64,000 nucleotides of DNA from Auanema rhodensis (GCA_964057225.1 OZ059897.1:7502001-7566000), one strand, 5' to 3'; counted from the stretch's first letter, positions 32,901 through 43,190 are shown. Made by a program: numbers and translations. The notes: generated by a model from the sequence alone, not told the origin.

Positions 32901-33339
32901 TGCTTTAAAAGCTGAAAAAATTCTTATTAAATCTACAAGATTAAGATGGATGTTAGAACATGGATGCAAGGTAACGAAATTACATGGGGTTGTAGAAGCT
33001 AAACGAGGAAGAATATTCGAAGATTTCATGAATTGGGTATCTGATGAAAGACGTAAAGGAGATGTTGATCAAAAGTATGCTATAATTTCTGAAGGAGCTA
33101 AATTAGTTGGAAATTCAGCCTTTGGTGTAACTGGAATGGATAAGAATAAACATAGAAAGGTTAAAATGTGTGATGAAATACAGTTCAATAGAGCTAAAAA
33201 TGATTATTTTTACTATGATGCTGAAGAATTTGATGTAAGCGAAAATGGGTTTGCTAAAGTATATGAAGTTGTTAAGAAATCGAAAAAAGTAAAACAAAAC
33301 ATGCCTATCCAAATCGCTTGTAGTGTGTATGATGTATGA
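29999..33339 (+). pseudogene. Protein-primed family-B DNA polymerase with HNH insertion, frameshifted and 3'-truncated
   Basis: Two frames. 29999-31456 carries an OTU-like NNMCFFNCIALA motif with a later DHFSFI, a C2H2-type zinc finger (CNRCGFKC...H...C) and exonuclease motif I FDFEA near nt 31147. After a one-base frameshift close to an A run at about 31438, 31486-33339 carries exonuclease motif II (GFNSGGYDI); an HNH-type module at about 32217-32345 (CFYC, LDRLD, NCV, CISCNKSRSD); polymerase motif A FDANALYLW (about 32601); and motif B GNSAFG (about 33110). It stops at YDV, before motif C (DTDS), which is absent: homology is cut near 33340. Family knowledge: replicates Mavericks with a terminal-protein primer. 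It cannot be active in this form. Confidence 0.85.
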
Positions 33340-33570
33340 ATAAAATTAGGTTAGAAGAATCTAAATTTGCTCACCGTTCCTTGAGAGCTCTCTGGTTCCG
33401 GGTTCCAGTCACGTCACCTGATCTGCCTAGCGATGAATGTTCTCTTCTCAAACTGGTTTTTGATAGCTGCAGTGACACTAGTCTTATTTCTTTACTCAAT
33501 TCCAATCACATATCTGTTACTCGCTGCACCCTCAAATCAGGGTCCCCTGGTCCACTTATCATAACGTGTC
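33340..33570. other. 231-bp filler between the truncated polymerase and the inverted arm
   Basis: Less AT-rich than its surroundings and unrelated to the missing polymerase end as far as I can see. One plus frame is open for 81 codons (33336-33581) but shows no recognisable domain. It looks like foreign sequence trapped at a rearrangement breakpoint. Confidence 0.5.
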
Positions 33571-34079
33571 CTTATCACTAAGAAGTGAATCATCTATATC
33601 TAGATCATTGAGAAAATCTAAACATTCTCGATTTGTCAATGTCTTCTTATTCTTTAGAGTAAGAGAAAGATCAATTGAAGGTACTTCTACTATTTGTTCC
33701 TTTTCTCATTATACTCCTTCAAGATTTCATTATGTTCATCTCTTTCTTTTTGAAATGCTTTTTGTTGTTCCTTGATCATCATAGATTTTTTCTTATTAGA
33801 AATTCCTAGACAATTGATAATTATACTCTTACACTCACTTTTGCATTCCGATGTTAAATGTTTAGTAAAAGCATATTTATAACTGCATTTGTCACTTTGA
33901 GATAACTTTGAATCTTCAATAGTAGCAATCATTTTTTCTAATGCATCCAAATAATTTCGAGCTGTTTCTTTAGTATATTCATTTTTAGTATACTCCAGAA
34001 TTTCTGAAAAATCTAAACTTTTATTTCCATCAATTTTTTGAATGTCTTCTACATAAGAATATTTTTTCTATTCAATCAT
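33571..34079 (-). pseudogene. Truncated inverted copy of the unknown Maverick gene
   Basis: Matches the first 509 bp of the gene at 28089, including the TAG at its third codon; the 3' part is missing at the inner breakpoint. Confidence 0.7.
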
Positions 34080-34245
34080 TCAGTTCTAGGAGTCTTCGAC
34101 TCTGTGGGAATATTGTAAAGTAATCTGGTATATTGGTAAAGTAATACAGTAAAGCAAGGTAGAGTAAAGTAAGGTAATGTAATTTGGTATTGTAAAAAAA
34201 TACTTCATATAAATCAAAGATTTTCTTTTGCTACACAAATTATAA

Positions 34246-34674
34246 ATGGAAGTCCATAATCTCATTGAAGAGCTTAAAACGTATGATTTCAAAAAGAATA
34301 GTATATTATCATTTCATCAAAAGACTGGTATTTCACCAAAAACTATAAAGAAATATTTGACTCAATATAATATACCGCATAATTCCAAAGGAGTGAAACA
34401 TCCTGGTATTAGAGATTCTTCAGGAAGATTTTGTTTGAGTTATATTCCGAATCTAAAAAAGAATTCACCAAATATAACTAGTGAAATACTTAAATTGAAA
34501 GAAGATGAACAAAAATCTAAGGATCTGCAAGACCCGGGTGTAGTGAAGGAAATGAAGAAAGTAGTAGAATCTTCGATTCCTAGATCTATGGGATTGGTAG
34601 ATATAACAAGGAAAATTCCAAAAAGAACACCAGAAGAACAAATTGCTTACATTCAGAAAAGTATTCAAAATTAA
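34246..34674 (+). CDS. Second copy of the HTH-like Maverick protein
   Basis: 142 aa, identical in translation to the copy at 27494-27922. Confidence 0.5.
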   Translation: MEVHNLIEELKTYDFKKNSILSFHQKTGISPKTIKKYLTQYNIPHNSKGVKHPGIRDSSGRFCLSYIPNLKKNSPNITSEILKLKEDEQKSKDLQDPGVVKEMKKVVESSIPRSMGLVDITRKIPKRTPEEQIAYIQKSIQN

Positions 34675-34831
34675 TGAAACAAGCTTCCTAGACGATGTCC
34701 TAAAAAACGATCTAAGGCAGGCTTCGATCCAGAAGATCTCAAAATTGAAATTTTCAATGGTTTACACTTCCGAAGGAAGCTTCGAGAGAAGATCAAGCAA
34801 ACAAGTCAAAAATAAAATTTTCAAGGTTTTG

Positions 34832-35543
34832 CTAAGCAAAAACGTAAAAATACTTCAAACACATTCTAAACTTTCCATCATCTAAATCACTAGTTTTGTC
34901 AATTGTTAAAAAATTATATTTTTCCTTCCAAATTTCTCTAGTCATTTCAAGAAATTCTATTTTCAGGATCTCAGAGCAATGATCTCTGTAGATGTAATCT
35001 AAATTAAGCTTATCTTGAGGAAAGACTATAAAAAGATTAGCATTCTCACGAATCGTATTCTTTGGAAGTTTTATGTAGCTCTGTGAAATTTAGAAACAAT
35101 CTATGTTATTGTGTCTTCCTCGAGTATAATATTGTTCTATTTTATTTTGCTTCTCAAGCATTAAGTCATCAAAAATTATTAAAGTTTTCTTATCAGGATC
35201 AATTGATAATGGATCTGGAATATCTTCTAATTTATCCGATGTTCTTACCTCAATTATTGGTTTCGGATCATCTCTTTCTTCAATTAAGAAATTTTGCTTG
35301 CGTAAACATTCTCTAATTTCTTTCTTTGTAAGTGCATCCTCAAATCCATTAATAGGAGCTTGATAACAACGCTGGAAAAGAGTAGTGGAAAAAAATATAA
35401 AGATTATTGTAATCTAGATATTCTTCATCTTTGTAAGCATCCAAAAGTAAATTCATAAGCAAATTAGTCTTTCCACATCCTGATTTTCCAATAATACAAC
35501 CCCTAATTGATTGAGGAAGTAAAGGATTATTATTTCTCTTAGA
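34832..35543 (-). pseudogene. Inverted, 5'-truncated copy of the packaging ATPase
   Basis: Lacks the first 40 codons but keeps Walker A, Walker B, the frameshift and the internal TAA of the left copy. The lesions therefore predate the duplication, or the copies have been homogenised. Confidence 0.75.
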
Positions 35544-35584
35544 CTTTTAATCTAACGGTCAGGGTTCGAGCATCCTACGGGGAT
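35539..35584 (+). pseudogene. Partial tRNA-Lys copy at the Maverick junction
   Basis: Begins at the anticodon stem and carries the one-base T-stem deletion and agcatcc/ggggat changes also seen in copies 69 and 71. Confidence 0.85.
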
Positions 35585-35770
35585 AATTTTTTACATTCTA
35601 TCTGTCCCGAATATGTAAAACTTAATTTTCTTACCTTGTTTAAACTTTTATTTATTCCAGAATCTTGAATTTTTCTTCAAATATAGATCATTTTGAATTA
35701 AATTTAGAAGTAAATATACTATTCTATGAGTAGGTACTTTATTAATTTTATGAAGTTAGGAGGATGTGTA

Positions 35771-35843
35771 GCCTCGTTAGCTCAGCTGGTAGAGCGTTAG
35801 ACTTTTAATCTAACGGTCAGGGGTTCGAGCCCCCTACGGGGCT
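35771..35843 (+). tRNA. tRNA-Lys(UUU) copy 59
   Basis: Flank L; consensus. Confidence 0.96.
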
Positions 35844-36029
35844 AATTTTTTACATTCTATCTGTCCCGAATATGTAAAACTTAATTTTCTTACCTTGTTT
35901 GAACTTTTCTTTATTCCAGAATCTTGAATTTTTCTTCAAATATAGATCATTTTGAATTAAATTTAGAAGTAAATATACTATTCTATGAGTAGGTACTTTA
36001 TTAATTTTATGAAGTTAGGAGGATGTGTA

Positions 36030-36102
36030 GCCTCGTTAGCTCAGCTGGTAGAGCGTTAGACTTTTAATCTAACGGTCAGGGGTTCGAGCCCCCTACGGGG
36101 CT
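36030..36102 (+). tRNA. tRNA-Lys(UUU) copy 60
   Basis: Flank L; consensus. Confidence 0.96.
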
Positions 36103-36288
36103 AATTTTTTACATTCTATCTGTCCCGAACATGTAAAACTTAATTTTCTTACCTTGTTTGAACTTTTCTTTATTCCAGAATCTTGAATTTTTCTTCAAAT
36201 ATAGATCATTTTGAATTAAATTTAGAAGTAAATATACTATTCTATGAGTAGGTACTTTATTAATTTTATGAAGTTAGGAGGATGTGTA

Positions 36289-36361
36289 GCCTCGTTAGCT
36301 CAGCTGGTAGAGCGTTAGACTTTTAATCTAACGGTCAGGGGTTCGAGCCCCCTACGGGGCT
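36289..36361 (+). tRNA. tRNA-Lys(UUU) copy 61
   Basis: Flank L; consensus. Confidence 0.96.
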
Positions 36362-36547
36362 AATTTTTTACATTCTATCTGTCTCGAATATGTAGAACTT
36401 AATTTTCTTAGCTTGTTTAAACTTTTATTTATTCCAGAATCTTGAATTTTTCTTCAAATATAGATCATTTTGAATTAAATTTAGAAGTAAATATACTATT
36501 CTATGAGTAGGTACTTTATTAATTTTATGAAGTTAGGAGGATGTGTA

Positions 36548-36620
36548 GCCTCGTTAGCTCAGCTGGTAGAGCGTTAGACTTTTAATCTAACGGTCAGGGG
36601 TTCGAGCCCCCTACGGGGCT
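36548..36620 (+). tRNA. tRNA-Lys(UUU) copy 62
   Basis: Flank L; consensus. Confidence 0.96.
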
Positions 36621-36806
36621 AATTTTTTACATTCTATCTGTCCCGAACATGTAAAACTTAATTTTCTTACTTTGTTTGAACTTTTATTTATTCCAGAATC
36701 TTGAATTTTTCTTCAAATATAGATCATTTTGAATTAAATTTAGAAGTAAATATACTATTCTATGAGTAGGTACTTTATTAATTTTATGAAGTTAGGAGGA
36801 TGTGTA

Positions 36807-36879
36807 GCCTCGTTAGCTCAGCTGGTAGAGCGTTAGACTTTTAATCTAACGGTCAGGGGTTCGAGCCCCCTACGGGGCT
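36807..36879 (+). tRNA. tRNA-Lys(UUU) copy 63
   Basis: Flank L; consensus. Confidence 0.96.
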
Positions 36880-37065
36880 AATTTTTTACATTCTATTTGT
36901 CCCGAATATGTAAAACTTAATTTTCTTACCTTGTTTGAACTTTTCTTTATTCCAGAATCTTGAATTTTTCTTCAAATATAGATCATTTTGAATTAAATTT
37001 AGAAGTAAATATACTATTCTATGAGTAGGTACTTTATTAATTTTATGAAGTTAGGAGGATGTGTA

Positions 37066-37138
37066 GCCTCGTTAGCTCAGCTGGTAGAGCGTTAGACTTT
37101 TAATTTAACGGTCAGGGGTTCGAGCCCCCTACGGGGCT
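37066..37138 (+). tRNA. tRNA-Lys(UUU) copy 64
   Basis: Flank L; tttaa on the 3' side of the anticodon stem makes one G-U wobble. Confidence 0.9.
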
Positions 37139-37324
37139 AATTTTTTACATTCTATCTGTCCCGAATATGTAGAACTTAATTTTCTTAGCTTGTTTAAACT
37201 TTTATTTATTCCAGAATCTTGAATTTTTCTTCAAATATAGATCTTTTTGAATTAAATTTAGAAGTAAATATACTATTCTATGAGTAGGTACTTTATTAAT
37301 TTTATGAAGTTAGGAGGATGTGTA

Positions 37325-37397
37325 GCCTCGTTAGCTCAGCTGGTAGAGCGTTAGACTTTTAATCTAACGGTCAGGGGTTCGAGCCCCCTACGGGGCT
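37325..37397 (+). tRNA. tRNA-Lys(UUU) copy 65
   Basis: Flank L; consensus. Confidence 0.96.
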
Positions 37398-37583
37398 AAT
37401 TTTTTACATTCTATCTGTCCCGAATATGTAAAACTTAATTTTCTTACCTTGTTTGAACTTTTCTTTATTCCAGAATCTTGAATTTTTCTTCAAATATAGA
37501 TCATTTTGAATTAAATTTAGAAGTAAATATACTATTCTATGAGTAGGTACTTTATTAATTTTATGAAGTTAGGAGGATGTGTA

Positions 37584-37656
37584 GCCTCGTTAGCTCAGCT
37601 GGTAGAGCGTTAGACTTTTAATCTAACGGTCAGGGGTTCGAGCCCCCTACGGGGCT
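37584..37656 (+). tRNA. tRNA-Lys(UUU) copy 66
   Basis: Flank L; consensus. Confidence 0.96.
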
Positions 37657-37842
37657 AATTTTTTACATTCTATCTGTCTCGAATATGTAGAACTTAATTT
37701 TCTTAGCTTGTTTAAACTTTTATTTATTCCAGAATCTTGAATTTTTCTTCAAATATAGATCATTTTGAATTAAATTTAGAAGTAAATATACTATTCTATG
37801 AGTAGGTACTTTATTAATTTTATGAAGTTAGGAGGATGTGTA

Positions 37843-37915
37843 GCCTCGTTAGCTCAGCTGGTAGAGCGTTAGACTTTTAATCTAACGGTCAGGGGTTCGA
37901 GCCCCCTACGGGGCT
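37843..37915 (+). tRNA. tRNA-Lys(UUU) copy 67
   Basis: Flank L; consensus. Confidence 0.96.
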
Positions 37916-38101
37916 AATTTTTTACATTCTATCTGTCCCGAACATGTAAAACTTAATTTTCTTACTTTGTTTGAACTTTTATTTATTCCAGAATCTTGAA
38001 TTTTTCTTCAAATATAGATCATTTTGAATTAAATTTAGAAGTGAATATACTATTCTATGAGTAGGTACTTCATTAATTTTATGAAGTTAGGAGGATGTGT
38101 A

Positions 38102-38174
38102 GCCTCGTTAGCTCAGCTGGTAGAGCGTTAGACTTTTAATCTAACGGTCAGGGGTTCGAGCCCCCTACGGGGCT
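38102..38174 (+). tRNA. tRNA-Lys(UUU) copy 68
   Basis: Flank L; consensus. Confidence 0.96.
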
Positions 38175-38360
38175 AATTTTTTACATTCTATCTGTCCCGA
38201 ATATGTAAAACTTTATTTTCTTACCTTGTTTGAACTTTTATTTATTCCAGAATCTTGAATTTTTCTTCAAATATATATCTTTTTGAATTAAATTTAGAAG
38301 TAAATATAATATTGTATGAGTAGGTACTTTATTATTTTTATGAAATGGTGGCGATATGTA

Positions 38361-38432
38361 GCCTCGTTAGCTCAGCTGGTAGAGCGTTAGACTTTTAATC
38401 TAACGGTCAGGGTTCGAGCATCCTACGGGGAT
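38361..38432 (+). pseudogene. tRNA-Lys(UUU) copy 69, degenerate
   Basis: Flank W; one G lost from the T stem, agcatcc on its 3' side and a G-A clash at the first acceptor pair (ggggat). Confidence 0.8.
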
Positions 38433-38618
38433 AATTTTTTACATTCTATCTGTCCCGAATATGTAAAACTTTATTTTCTTACCTTGTTTGAACTTTTATT
38501 TATTCCAGAATCTTGAATTTTTCTTCAAATATATATCTTTTTGAATTAAATTTAGAAGTAAATATAATATTGTATGAGTAGGTACTTTATTAATTTTATG
38601 AAGTTAGGAGGATGTGTA

Positions 38619-38691
38619 GCCTCGTTAGCTCAGCTGGTAGAGCGTTAGACTTTTAATCTAACGGTCAGGGGTTCGAGCCCCCAACGGGGCT
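38619..38691 (+). tRNA. tRNA-Lys(UUU) copy 70
   Basis: Flank L; cccca gives an A-A mismatch at the base of the T stem; the trailer becomes tgattcttt, leaving no long T run. Confidence 0.75.
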
Positions 38692-38877
38692 GATTCTTTA
38701 CATTCTATCTGTCCCGAACAGGTAAAACTTAATTTTCTTACCTTGTTTGAACTTTTATTTATTCCAGAATCTTGAATTTTTCTTCAAATATAGATCATTT
38801 TGAATTAAATTTAGAAGTAAATATACTATTCTATGAGTAAGTACTTCATTATTTTTATGAAATGGTGACGATATGTA

Positions 38878-38949
38878 GCCTCGTTAGCTCAGCTGGTAGA
38901 GCGTTAGACTTTTAATCTAATGGTCAGGGTTCGAGCATCCTACGGGGAT
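38878..38949 (+). pseudogene. tRNA-Lys(UUU) copy 71, degenerate
   Basis: Flank T; same lesions as copy 69 plus taatgg after the anticodon stem. Confidence 0.8.
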
Positions 38950-39135
38950 AATTTTTTACATTCTATCTGTCCCGAATATGTAAAACTTTATTTTCTTACC
39001 TTGTTTGAACTTTTATTTATTCCAGAATCTTGAATTTTTCTTCAAATATATATCTTTTTGAATTAAATTTAGAAGTAAATATACTATTCTATGAGTAAGT
39101 ACTTCATTATTTTTATGAAATGGTGGCGATATGTA

Positions 39136-39208
39136 GCCTCGTTAGCTCAGCTGGTAGAGCGTTAGACTTTTAATCTAACGGTCAGGGGTTCGAGCCCCCT
39201 ACGGGGCT
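39136..39208 (+). tRNA. tRNA-Lys(UUU) copy 72
   Basis: Flank W; consensus. Confidence 0.96.
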
Positions 39209-39394
39209 AATTTTTTACATTCTATCTGTCCCGAACATGTAAAACTTAATTTTCTTACCTTGTTTGAACTTTTATTTATTCCAGAATCTTGAATTTTTCT
39301 TCAAATATAGATCATTTTGAATTAAATTTAGAAGTAAATATACTATTCTATGAGTAGGTACTTTATTAATTTTATGAAGTTAGGAGGATGTGTA

Positions 39395-39467
39395 GCCTCG
39401 TTAGCTCAGCTGGTAGAGCGTTAGACTTTTAATCTAACGGTCAGGGGTTCGAGCCCCCTACGGGGCT
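39395..39467 (+). tRNA. tRNA-Lys(UUU) copy 73
   Basis: Flank L; consensus mature part; trailer taattcttt weakens the terminator. Its spacer is interrupted 174 bp downstream of the tRNA start by the LTR element. Confidence 0.94.
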
Positions 39468-39569
39468 AATTCTTTACATTCTATCTGTCCCGAACAGGTA
39501 AAACTTAATTTTCTTACCTTGTTTAAACTTTTATTTATTCCAGAATCTTGAATTTTTCTTCAAATATAG

Positions 39570-39913
39570 CGTTCCGTTATGCTCCTGCGTCGATAATATA
39601 AACCATTGTAGTTTATACCATGACGCGAATAGTATTCCTTGGTGTAGCGGTAGGAATACAGAGCATAAGGTCAATCATAAGATAAAAGAGAGAAAGATTT
39701 ATTGGCATGAAACTACAACAATAATATACAAAGATAAAGATACAATACAATAAGATAAATATAAGTATAAAGACTAAACTACAAGCCGTCCATGAGCTTG
39801 CTAAGAGGCAAACTCCCGACCAAGGGAACGAGGGAAGGCGGAGCCATTCCTCGGTCCTCTGGTCGTCTGGCTCTAACCCTTCAGCTACATATATGGGGAG
39901 TCCGAATGGAACG
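39570..39913 (-). repeat. 3' LTR of element A
   Basis: 344 bp, nearly identical to 42759-43102 (one difference noted: aggcaaac versus aggcgaac), so the insertion is young. Confidence 0.94.
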
Positions 39914-39924
39914 TGCCCTTTTTC
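39914..39924 (-). other. Polypurine tract of element A
   Basis: GAAAAAGGGCA on the minus strand directly before the 3' LTR. Confidence 0.75.
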
Positions 39925-40553
39925 AAAGATTTTTCGCGTCCGCGCGATATAAAGAGTTTTTAGTGTATATGTAGCTGAGTTTCAGAGTCTAGGAGTTTAC
40001 AATTAAAATTAAAAGTTTTAAAATCTACATGTAGAAAGATATTTAAATGGTATTAATAGGTTTCTTTATGGTATTAAGATAGAATTTGAATACAATAATG
40101 GGTTTTATGTTATTTTGTAACGGAGGATTAGAAAAATAAATTTAGTCATTGTAGTACTGTAATAAAAAAAAATTGTTCCATGAATTTGAGATTTATGTGA
40201 GATAATAAGGAATTATTCAACTTTTTGCGTGCATGGTTACTCGTATCCTAATGATGATGGGGATAAAGATTTTTAGTTATTAATTGTTTTCGTCTTCATG
40301 TGTCTCTCTGAATGAATCCTTGAGTACTAATGGAGGCTACCACTCAGATGGGGTGTGGCTTAGGCGCCTGCCAATTTTCGTCTCTTCTTGGAGATACATA
40401 TGGAGCTCAATTTAGTGCGATAGACTATCTCTATCATCGTAAAGAAGTACGGTAGCCTATTATTTATATTATATTTTCACTTATTCCTTATTTTTGGTTG
40501 TTTATTCTCTTAATCTCTCATCAAAATTTTTCTAATTCACCGTTACTTTCATT

Positions 40554-41013
40554 TTACAATCTACAGAAAAGAAAAGAATGTATATAAAAAATTTTTCTGT
40601 CGTCGGCTATGATGAAGTCCGGATCTTCGTAGGTGTCGTCAGAAGGTGAATATGTTCCTTCTCGGGGAGTATAAAACTGGTCGACTTGCGACTTCGGCTT
40701 CTCGGCTGGTTGGTGCGGTTTTTCTATTTGAACACTAAGAAGTCGGGTACGGCTTCTGCGACGACTTGCGACAGTAGCGTCACTGTTGGTATCGGACGGG
40801 TAAAGGGCTCGGAAAGCCGATGAGAATCTTTTGGCCACCTTTATAGGACTCTTGGTTTAGAAAACCCGAGAATGGTGAGCTACGTGTGGGATGTTGACGT
40901 AAGGTGCGTAAGATTCTTTTAGATGTGTGTTGGGAGAGAGAAAGATTCGGGAGCAATAGGATTTTCGTGCTTCGCTGGGCGATGCGGAGGGTAAATGAGA
41001 GGGAGTTTTCCAA
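40554..41013 (-). pseudogene. Gag N-terminal remnant of element A
   Basis: Two overlapping minus frames (40780-41013 and 40554-40838). The region around VAKRFSSAF and the Ser/Pro/acidic stretch with EDPDF correspond to VAKRFHSAV and GDPDY in the Gag frame at 62192 onward. Broken by a frame change and lacking the capsid part. Confidence 0.55.
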
Positions 41014-42740
41014 ATTTTGGCCAACAATCTGACTCCGCCTATCTACCGTAAGCTTATTATAGTTAATGGTGTTTATCTTTTCTCAAAAACTATTTTTATC
41101 CGCTCTTGCACTTTCCGCTTGTACTTCCTTTAATTTCTCTCTTCACTAGTAGCTTTCAATCATGTTTTTGTCCCAATTTTTTCTCTTGTTTACCAAGCTA
41201 GATTTTATTATTTTTGAGAGCTAAGAATTCATAAAAATGAGCGTCTAGCCTACTGGAATGACCTTTGTCATGCAAAAGCTGTATGACGTTATTGTCTTTT
41301 ATGATGCTGAAGAGAGATTGGCTTATAGGCCCCATCCTGATATAGTATTAATGGTTGGTGCATTAGTCAATTTCAGTATTTTCTTTTGCTATTTTAGTTT
41401 ATTGAGGATCTGCAAATGTTCTATTTGGGCAGGGGCCTCGTTAATTTTTCCGCTATGGCGGAAATTGCGCCCGAGATTGAGCTCGTAGGGCGTCTCTGCC
41501 TCCGTGACCTCTGCGCGCATTCTTATGCCGCTCTCCCGTGTGGACTTGTAGGAAGTCCCTGGAGATGGTATACCGAGAGGCAGCCTTTATTCTATGAATT
41601 ATTATGTAAAATTTTGTTTAAAATTTATGTATGTTATGATAGCTCTTCGCTTGGATTGCAGCTGAGGGCCTCACTGGGGAGAGAGTATCCCGAATACCTC
41701 ACCCCCAGTTACGAGCCTATCTCTCTTGTTGCAGAGTTTGAGAGACAGCTAGCTTTCAAGTGGGGATTTTGACTGAATAAAGCTTGTACTCTGTGTTTTT
41801 ATTTTTATGCGCTTTGCTCTGTTTTCGTCAAGAAAATGGACTTATGTTTTCAATCTTTTCCTCATTCTTTTTCCCTTAAATAGCATGTTTTGCTCAAAAT
41901 GTTTTCGACATTGTGCATGCTAATGAGGTTTGAGGAGAGTTATTGAAAAGGCTGTCCTTTTTCTTGATCAAAATAAGCAAAAGTGCGTTTTCCTAAGCGA
42001 ATTTCTTTTTGAAAATGAGAAAAATACGTCTATTTTTAAACATTTCCCATTTACTTAGGATTACTGTAGGAGATAAGGGGTATCTTATGAGTTGAAACAA
42101 CGAAATGATTTGAGGAAGGTGACATAATCTACGGGGATAAAATCCGTAGCAGTTATGCTTCCGCCAACTTGACCTGACTGTCAAATAAGAGCTGAGAAGT
42201 CTTAATGCAGATTTACCAGGCTTTTTCGGACTAGTGTGGTCTCTTTTTATATTCAATTTATGTAACCGTTTTTGGTTTCCCGCAAAATAATATGTAAAAT
42301 GATCTTTTACGTCTGAATATAATAATTTTTCAAAATTCTAGTCCTGACCACAAAATATACAAACTATAATCAATTGCACGCGTCTTTTAAATTTTTGTTC
42401 CGATAATCAAACTTCTCTATGCCCAAAAAAAATGTGAACAATTATAATTTCTCGTTTGGCGAAAGTGTCCTCTATTTCAATCCAAACGTCCTCAAAATGG
42501 CATGAGAAGCGGTACAAGATACGATATAGAAAAGGGTGGACATTCAGACGGTTTTAAATTGAGGACGGCGGGCAAAAATTTTATGGGTCCTATCTCGCAT
42601 TTAAGCGAGATCCCTTGTATCTGTACCTTAAAACAAATTGGCGCCTTCATTTTGTTGTTTCAAGTGGAGGAATTTATAATTTAGAATGCAAAAATGGACT
42701 TTTACAATAAAAAAAAATTTTTTTTTTTTCAAAAGATGAG
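41014..42740. other. Interior/leader of element A without recognisable genes
   Basis: Plus-strand frames here (for example 41416-41772) are antisense to the element and show no domain. I see no reverse transcriptase, integrase or protease motif on the minus strand. Confidence 0.5.
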
Positions 42741-42758
42741 TTCGAGGTGGAACCTCCA
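42741..42758 (-). other. Primer binding site of element A (tRNA-Gln)
   Basis: TGGAGGTTCCACC is complementary to a tRNA 3' end of the form GGTGGAACCT-CCA, which matches eukaryotic tRNA-Gln as I remember it. Confidence 0.75.
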
Positions 42759-43102
42759 CGTTCCGTTATGCTCCTGCGTCGATAATATAAACCATTGTAG
42801 TTTATACCATGACGCGAATAGTATTCCTTGGTGTAGCGGTAGGAATACAGAGCATAAGGTCAATCATAAGATAAAAGAGAGAAAGATTTATTGGCATGAA
42901 ACTACAACAATAATATACAAAGATAAAGATACAATACAATAAGATAAATATAAGTATAAAGACTAAACTACAAGCCGTCCATGAGCTTGCTAAGAGGCGA
43001 ACTCCCGACCAAGGGAACGAGGGAAGGCGGAGCCATTCCTCGGTCCTCTGGTCGTCTGGCTCTAACCCTTCAGCTACATATATGGGGAGTCCGAATGGAA
43101 CG
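42759..43102 (-). repeat. 5' LTR of element A
   Basis: Partner of 39570-39913; the right ATAG duplication follows. Confidence 0.94.
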
Positions 43103-43190
43103 ATAGATCATTTTGAATTAAATTTAGAAGTAAATATACTATTCTATGAGTAGGTACTTCATTAATTTTATGAAGTTAGGAGGATGTGTA

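Larger units (their letters stand above)
22261..35543. mobile_element. Decayed and rearranged Maverick/Polinton (virus-like DNA transposon)
   Basis: A block of AT-rich, intronless genes with the core Maverick set: double-jelly-roll-type major capsid, penton-like protein, FtsK/HerA-like packaging ATPase and protein-primed family-B DNA polymerase. It also has an envelope-like glycoprotein and a conserved unknown gene. No integrase and no maturation protease are seen. The ATPase, glycoprotein and polymerase genes carry stops or frameshifts, and the polymerase is cut before its third catalytic motif. The right side is an inverted copy of the element's own middle. Neither natural terminal repeats nor a target duplication can be identified, so this is a rearranged remnant rather than an intact insertion. 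Confidence 0.85.
33571..35543 (-). repeat. Right arm of the 1,973-bp inverted repeat
   Basis: Inverse copy of 26625-28597. Its outer end (35539-35543, ttaga) coincides with the same five bases in the tRNA anticodon stem, a microhomology junction. Confidence 0.95.
35539..39569 (+). repeat. tRNA-Lys(UUU) array, block 2 (15 full copies)
   Basis: Period about 259 bp. Most units have flank L with ctttatt instead of cttcatt in the upstream hairpin and gatcatttt in the spacer, a local subfamily. The block starts in the anticodon stem of a partial copy and ends at the ATAG target site of the LTR element at 39570. Confidence 0.97.
39570..43102 (-). mobile_element. LTR retrotransposon A (Ty3-like, non-autonomous), minus strand
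   Basis: 3,533 bp between ATAG target duplications (39566-39569 and 43103-43106), inserted in an array spacer 88 bp upstream of copy 74. Two 344-bp LTRs begin CGTTCC and end GGAACG. Orientation is set by a primer binding site (TGGAGGTTCCACC) next to the LTR at 42759 and a polypurine tract next to the LTR at 39913. The interior keeps only fragments related to the Gag region of the element at 60390. No polymerase is seen. Confidence 0.92.

Noticed and set aside
26625-35543. The inverted repeat as the Maverick's natural terminal inverted repeats
   Set aside because: The arms contain internal genes (ATPase, HTH), and one arm lies in the middle of the element with no target duplication.
41258-41772. 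Plus-strand ORFs in element A as genes
   Set aside because: Antisense to the element's orientation as set by the primer site and purine tract, and without recognisable domains.
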